Of a DNA stretch of 64,000 nt, positions 61,217-64,000 are shown piece after piece. The DNA is from Allofournierella massiliensis (lineage in GTDB: Bacteria > Bacillota > Clostridia > Oscillospirales > Ruminococcaceae). Below the pieces are notes generated by a model, which had not been told where the DNA came from, made no database searches, and was given only the letters and a program-made list of their open reading frames with translations. A program made the translations under genes and the position numbers. The DNA is taken from positions 1 to 64,000 of the forward strand of contig NZ_SLUM01000016.1 of NCBI RefSeq assembly GCF_004345265.1, read 5' to 3'. Within the stretch, counting starts at the first letter, position 1. Every line of letters begins with the position of its first letter.

Positions 61217-63376
61217 TTGCAGCGTAAACCAAAATTCAACGGCATGATCATCGTCGTGCTGCTGGCGCTGAGCGTGTTGGCTCTGAATCTGTGGAGCCTG
61301 ATGAACACCTCCACCACTACCATGAGCTACTCCCGGGTGCTCAGCTACTTCCAGTCCCAGCAGGTGGTCGGTTTCGAGATGGACCTGAACACCGGCGACA
61401 TCAAGCTGGCACTGGTGGAGGGCAGCGTGGAGCTGCCTTCTAACGCGGTGGATACCGGCAAGCAGCCTGCAGGCCGCGGCCAGCTGACCCAGGGCGGTAT
61501 GTTTGATCTGATCCGCAGCCAGAGCCAGAGCACCACCGATGCCAAGGAAACTGTGGATCAGCTGCCCAGCGGTGAGGGCATCTGGCAGGTGGAATACCGC
61601 GTGCCCTATTTCAGCATCTTTTATGAAGAGGTGCAGCCTTACGTTCAGGCCTACAATGAGGCCCATCCCGATGCACCCATGTATCAGGATTACACCCCTG
61701 TGAAGAGCAGCGTGCCCGTGTGGGACATCATGATGATGGTGGTCATGGTGGGCAGCATGATCTTCATTTTCTATGTGATGTTCAAGGGCAACCAGGGCGG
61801 CAACATCATGAATGTGGGCCGCGCCAAGGTGAAGGATCAGAACGATGACAAGCGCAAGACCACCTTTGCCGATGTGGCGGGCGCGGACGAGGAAAAGGCC
61901 GAGCTGGAAGAAATTGTGCAGTTCCTCAAGAATCCCAGTCAGTTCAACAGTCTGGGTGCCCGCATTCCCCACGGCGTGCTGCTGGTGGGCCCTCCGGGTA
62001 CCGGTAAAACCCTGCTGGCCCGTGCCTGCGCCGGTGAGGCGGGCGTGCCCTTCTACTCTATCTCCGGTTCCGATTTCGTGGAGATGTATGTGGGCGTGGG
62101 TGCTTCCCGTGTGCGTGATCTGTTCGACAAGGCGAAAAAGACCGCGCCCAGTATCATCTTCATCGATGAGATCGACGCGGTGGGCCGCCAGCGCGGCACC
62201 GGTCTGGGCGGCGGTCACGATGAACGCGAGCAGACCCTGAACCAGATGCTGGTGGAGATGGACGGCTTCGGCGCAAACGAGGGCGTGATCGTGATCGCGG
62301 CCACCAACCGTGCCGACATTCTGGACCATGCGCTGCTGCGCCCCGGCCGGTTCGACCGTCAGGTCTATGTGGGCCTGCCGGACGTGAAGGGCCGTGAGGA
62401 GATCCTGAAGGTTCACACCCGCAAAAAGCCGCTGGCTCCCGATGTGAACCTGAAAACCATTGCCCAGTCCACTGCCGGTTTCGCCGGTGCGGATCTGGAG
62501 AACCTGGTGAACGAGGCCGCGCTGCTGGCCGCGCGCCGGGGCAAGAAGGCCATCACGGAGAAGGAAATCGAGGAAGCCTCCATCAAGGTGGTGGCCGGCC
62601 CCGAGAAGAAGAGCCGTGTGGTTACCGAAAAAGAGAAAAAGCTCACCGCATATCACGAGGCGGGCCATGCCATCACCAGCTGGTTCTGCCCCACCAACGA
62701 CCCGGTGCATCAGATCAGCATCATTCCCCGCGGCCAGGCGGGCGGCTACACCATGTACCTGCCCGATAAGGACGCCAGCTATGTGACCAAGACCGCCATG
62801 CAGGAGCGCATTGTGAGCCTGCTGGGCGGCCGTGTGGCCGAGAGTCTGGTGCTGGAGGATATCTCCACTGGTGCTTCCAACGACCTGGAGCGCGCCACCC
62901 AGACCGCCCGCAGCATGGTCACCCGCTACGGCTTCTCCGAGCGGCTGGGCCCTGTGGTCTACGGTTCCGACCCGGAGGAAACCTTCCTGGGCCGTGATTT
63001 CAGCCAGGGCAAAGGCTATTCCGATTCCATCGCCGCCGAGATCGACAGCGAAATCCGCGACATTGTGGACGAAGCGTATGAACGAGCCCGCCGCATCCTG
63101 AGCGACAACATGGATAAGCTGCATGTGGTGGCCGCCGAGCTGATCAAGCGGGAGAAGCTGTCCGGCGAGGAGTTCAAGACCCTGATGGAGGGCGGCACCC
63201 TGCCGGAGGCCGAGCAGCCCGCCCAGCCCGCAGCGCCTGCTGAACCTGCCCAGCCCGCTGAGCCCGCACAGGCTGCAGAGCTCGCTCAGCCCGCGGAAAT
63301 GGCAGAAACCGCCGAGCCGGCGAAGCCCATGCCGGAACAGCCGGACGAGGGCAGCAAGCCCGAAGGCTCTGTGTAA
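61217..63376 (+). CDS. ftsH: ATP-dependent zinc metalloprotease FtsH
   Basis: The 719-residue membrane AAA+ protease has a first transmembrane segment (about 9-28), an extracytoplasmic domain, a second segment (about 168-190), an AAA module with GPPGTGKT (about 257-264), [12 protein letters not shown] and an arginine-finger region, and the protease site HEAGH with His480. The tail (about 665-719) is Ala/Pro/Glu-rich, a lineage-specific addition. An ATG at 61208 is in frame, but AGGAG (61203-61207) abuts it; spacing of 9 bases points to the TTG at 61217 as the true start. Confidence 0.94.
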   Translation: MQRKPKFNGMIIVVLLALSVLALNLWSLMNTSTTTMSYSRVLSYFQSQQVVGFEMDLNTGDIKLALVEGSVELPSNAVDTGKQPAGRGQLTQGGMFDLIRSQSQSTTDAKETVDQLPSGEGIWQVEYRVPYFSIFYEEVQPYVQAYNEAHPDAPMYQDYTPVKSSVPVWDIMMMVVMVGSMIFIFYVMFKGNQGGNIMNVGRAKVKDQNDDKRKTTFADVAGADEEKAELEEIVQFLKNPSQFNSLGARIPHGVLLVGPPGTGKTLLARACAGEAGVPFYSISGSDFVEMYVGVGASRVRDLFDKAKKTAPSIIFIDEIDAVGRQRGTGLGGGHDEREQTLNQMLVEMDGFGANEGVIVIAATNRADILDHALLRPGRFDRQVYVGLPDVKGREEILKVHTRKKPLAPDVNLKTIAQSTAGFAGADLENLVNEAALLAARRGKKAITEKEIEEASIKVVAGPEKKSRVVTEKEKKLTAYHEAGHAITSWFCPTNDPVHQISIIPRGQAGGYTMYLPDKDASYVTKTAMQERIVSLLGGRVAESLVLEDISTGASNDLERATQTARSMVTRYGFSERLGPVVYGSDPEETFLGRDFSQGKGYSDSIAAEIDSEIRDIVDEAYERARRILSDNMDKLHVVAAELIKREKLSGEEFKTLMEGGTLPEAEQPAQPAAPAEPAQPAEPAQAAELAQPAEMAETAEPAKPMPEQPDEGSKPEGSV

Positions 63377-63397
63377 CAGAAAAGGAGTGACGCTCTT

Positions 63398-64000
63398 ATG
63401 GAAGAGAATTTCGACCTTTTGGCCCAATCCCGTGCAAACTATTACACCAAGGGCAGCCCCATCCAGTTTGTGAAGGTGGAGCTGCTGAAGGGCGACCAGA
63501 GCGGCGACATCGCGGTCTGCCTGTCCTTCAAAAATATTTCCAGCCAGCCGGTCATCGGCCTGCTGGTGGAGTTCAAGTGCAAGGATCGCACCGGCACCGT
63601 AGTCTGCCAGGATCGCTTTGAATATCAGGGCCTGAACGCGGCTGGCGGTCAGGTGTTCGGTTCGGACGATGCGGTTTACATCAGCCAGGCTCCGGTGGGC
63701 AGCGTGGAAGTGGATCTGATCGAGGCCTATATGGCCGACGGTACCGTGCAGGATCTGACCGGTTTTGTGCGTACCCGGCTGCCCGCGCCCAAAAAGCTGC
63801 CGGAGGATCTGGCCAAAAAGCTGAGCGAGCGCACCGGCAAGGAGGGGCTGCAGTTTGTGCCCCAGGTGCTGGATCAGGGCTGGTACTGCGCCTGCGGCGC
63901 CTTCCATCCCCGTGAGGAAAGCGGTGTGTGGTGCAGCGAGTGTGGCTCCGACCGGATTCTGTTGCAGAATACCCTGTCCAGCATGCTGCAGGCGGCGCAG
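63398..64000 (+). CDS. Hypothetical protein with C-terminal zinc ribbon, cut by window end
   Basis: An ATG at 63398 with AAAGGAGTG 8 bases upstream opens a frame that stays open to the window end (201 codons). The N-terminal about 125 residues look like a beta-rich domain (VAVCLSFKNISSQPVIGLLVEFKCK-type strand pattern). Around residue 170 the sequence CACGAFHPREES and then WCSECGS forms a CxC...CxxC zinc ribbon. It lies 21 bases after ftsH and may be in its operon. I do not recognise the family. Confidence 0.75.
   Translation, partial: MEENFDLLAQSRANYYTKGSPIQFVKVELLKGDQSGDIAVCLSFKNISSQPVIGLLVEFKCKDRTGTVVCQDRFEYQGLNAAGGQVFGSDDAVYISQAPVGSVEVDLIEAYMADGTVQDLTGFVRTRLPAPKKLPEDLAKKLSERTGKEGLQFVPQVLDQGWYCACGAFHPREESGVWCSECGSDRILLQNTLSSMLQAAQ

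Noticed and set aside
61106-63907. 933-codon minus-strand frame opposite ftsH and its neighbours
   Set aside because: Spans two genes and their gap with no domain content; antisense shadow.

Overview
The window looks like chromosomal DNA of a GC-rich (about 60% by eye) Gram-positive anaerobe of the Oscillospiraceae/Ruminococcaceae type (Faecalibacterium, Gemmiger or Subdoligranulum-like). The support is a T-box-controlled leu operon, Shine-Dalgarno sites of the AGGAGG type, RNase J and GdpP, a rnjA-gdpP-rplI-dnaB-tilS-hpt-ftsH order typical of Clostridia, a B12-dependent methionine synthase whose activation domain is a separate protein, and no respiratory-chain genes. The genus is inferred, not proven.

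Layout. 1-505: 3.5 copies of a 145-bp hairpin-bearing tandem repeat. 601-4299: membrane metallophosphoesterase, DegV, glycogen branching enzyme. 4601-14673: secreted GH25 hydrolase, a heterodimeric ABC exporter, an NSS symporter and a Ca2+-type P-ATPase. 14670-19615: T-box leader and leuA-leuC-leuD-leuB. 19756-23420: MATE pump, a left-handed beta-helix protein and glmM. 23480-27290 (minus strand): CydDC-like ABC pair plus YbaN, preceded by three 20-bp direct repeats that resemble metal-regulator boxes. 27517-32189 (minus): YitT, YggS, YwlG, a DtxR/MntR-type regulator, and a DHHW protein coupled to a DUF4358 lipoprotein.

32676-39360 is an apparent operon for B12-dependent methionine synthesis: metF, a MetH reactivation protein, metH without its own activation domain, and a BtuFCD-like uptake ABC transporter. 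39538-42564 encodes a NifX-like protein with a His/Cys-rich tail and an unusual 860-residue fusion of CoA-disulfide reductase, rhodanese, sulfite-reductase-like and ferredoxin parts. After a glycosyltransferase comes an AT-rich island (about 43,960-46,720) holding a Dam-type methyltransferase and an AlwI-like restriction enzyme. Then come an M28-like peptidase, tRNA-Asp and tRNA-Thr behind a consensus promoter, lysA, coaD, mnmA and rnhA (minus), and finally the housekeeping block rnj-gdpP-rplI-dnaB-tilS-hpt-ftsH and a gene cut by the window end.

Three intergenic copies of one inverted-repeat element (32212, 32469, 52919) form a MITE-like family. The least ordinary items are the sulfur/NAD(P)H fusion enzyme with its NifX partner, the compact B12-methionine operon, the triple operator in front of the CydDC-like pair, and the two repeat families. 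I found no CRISPR array, insertion sequence, rRNA gene or prophage.
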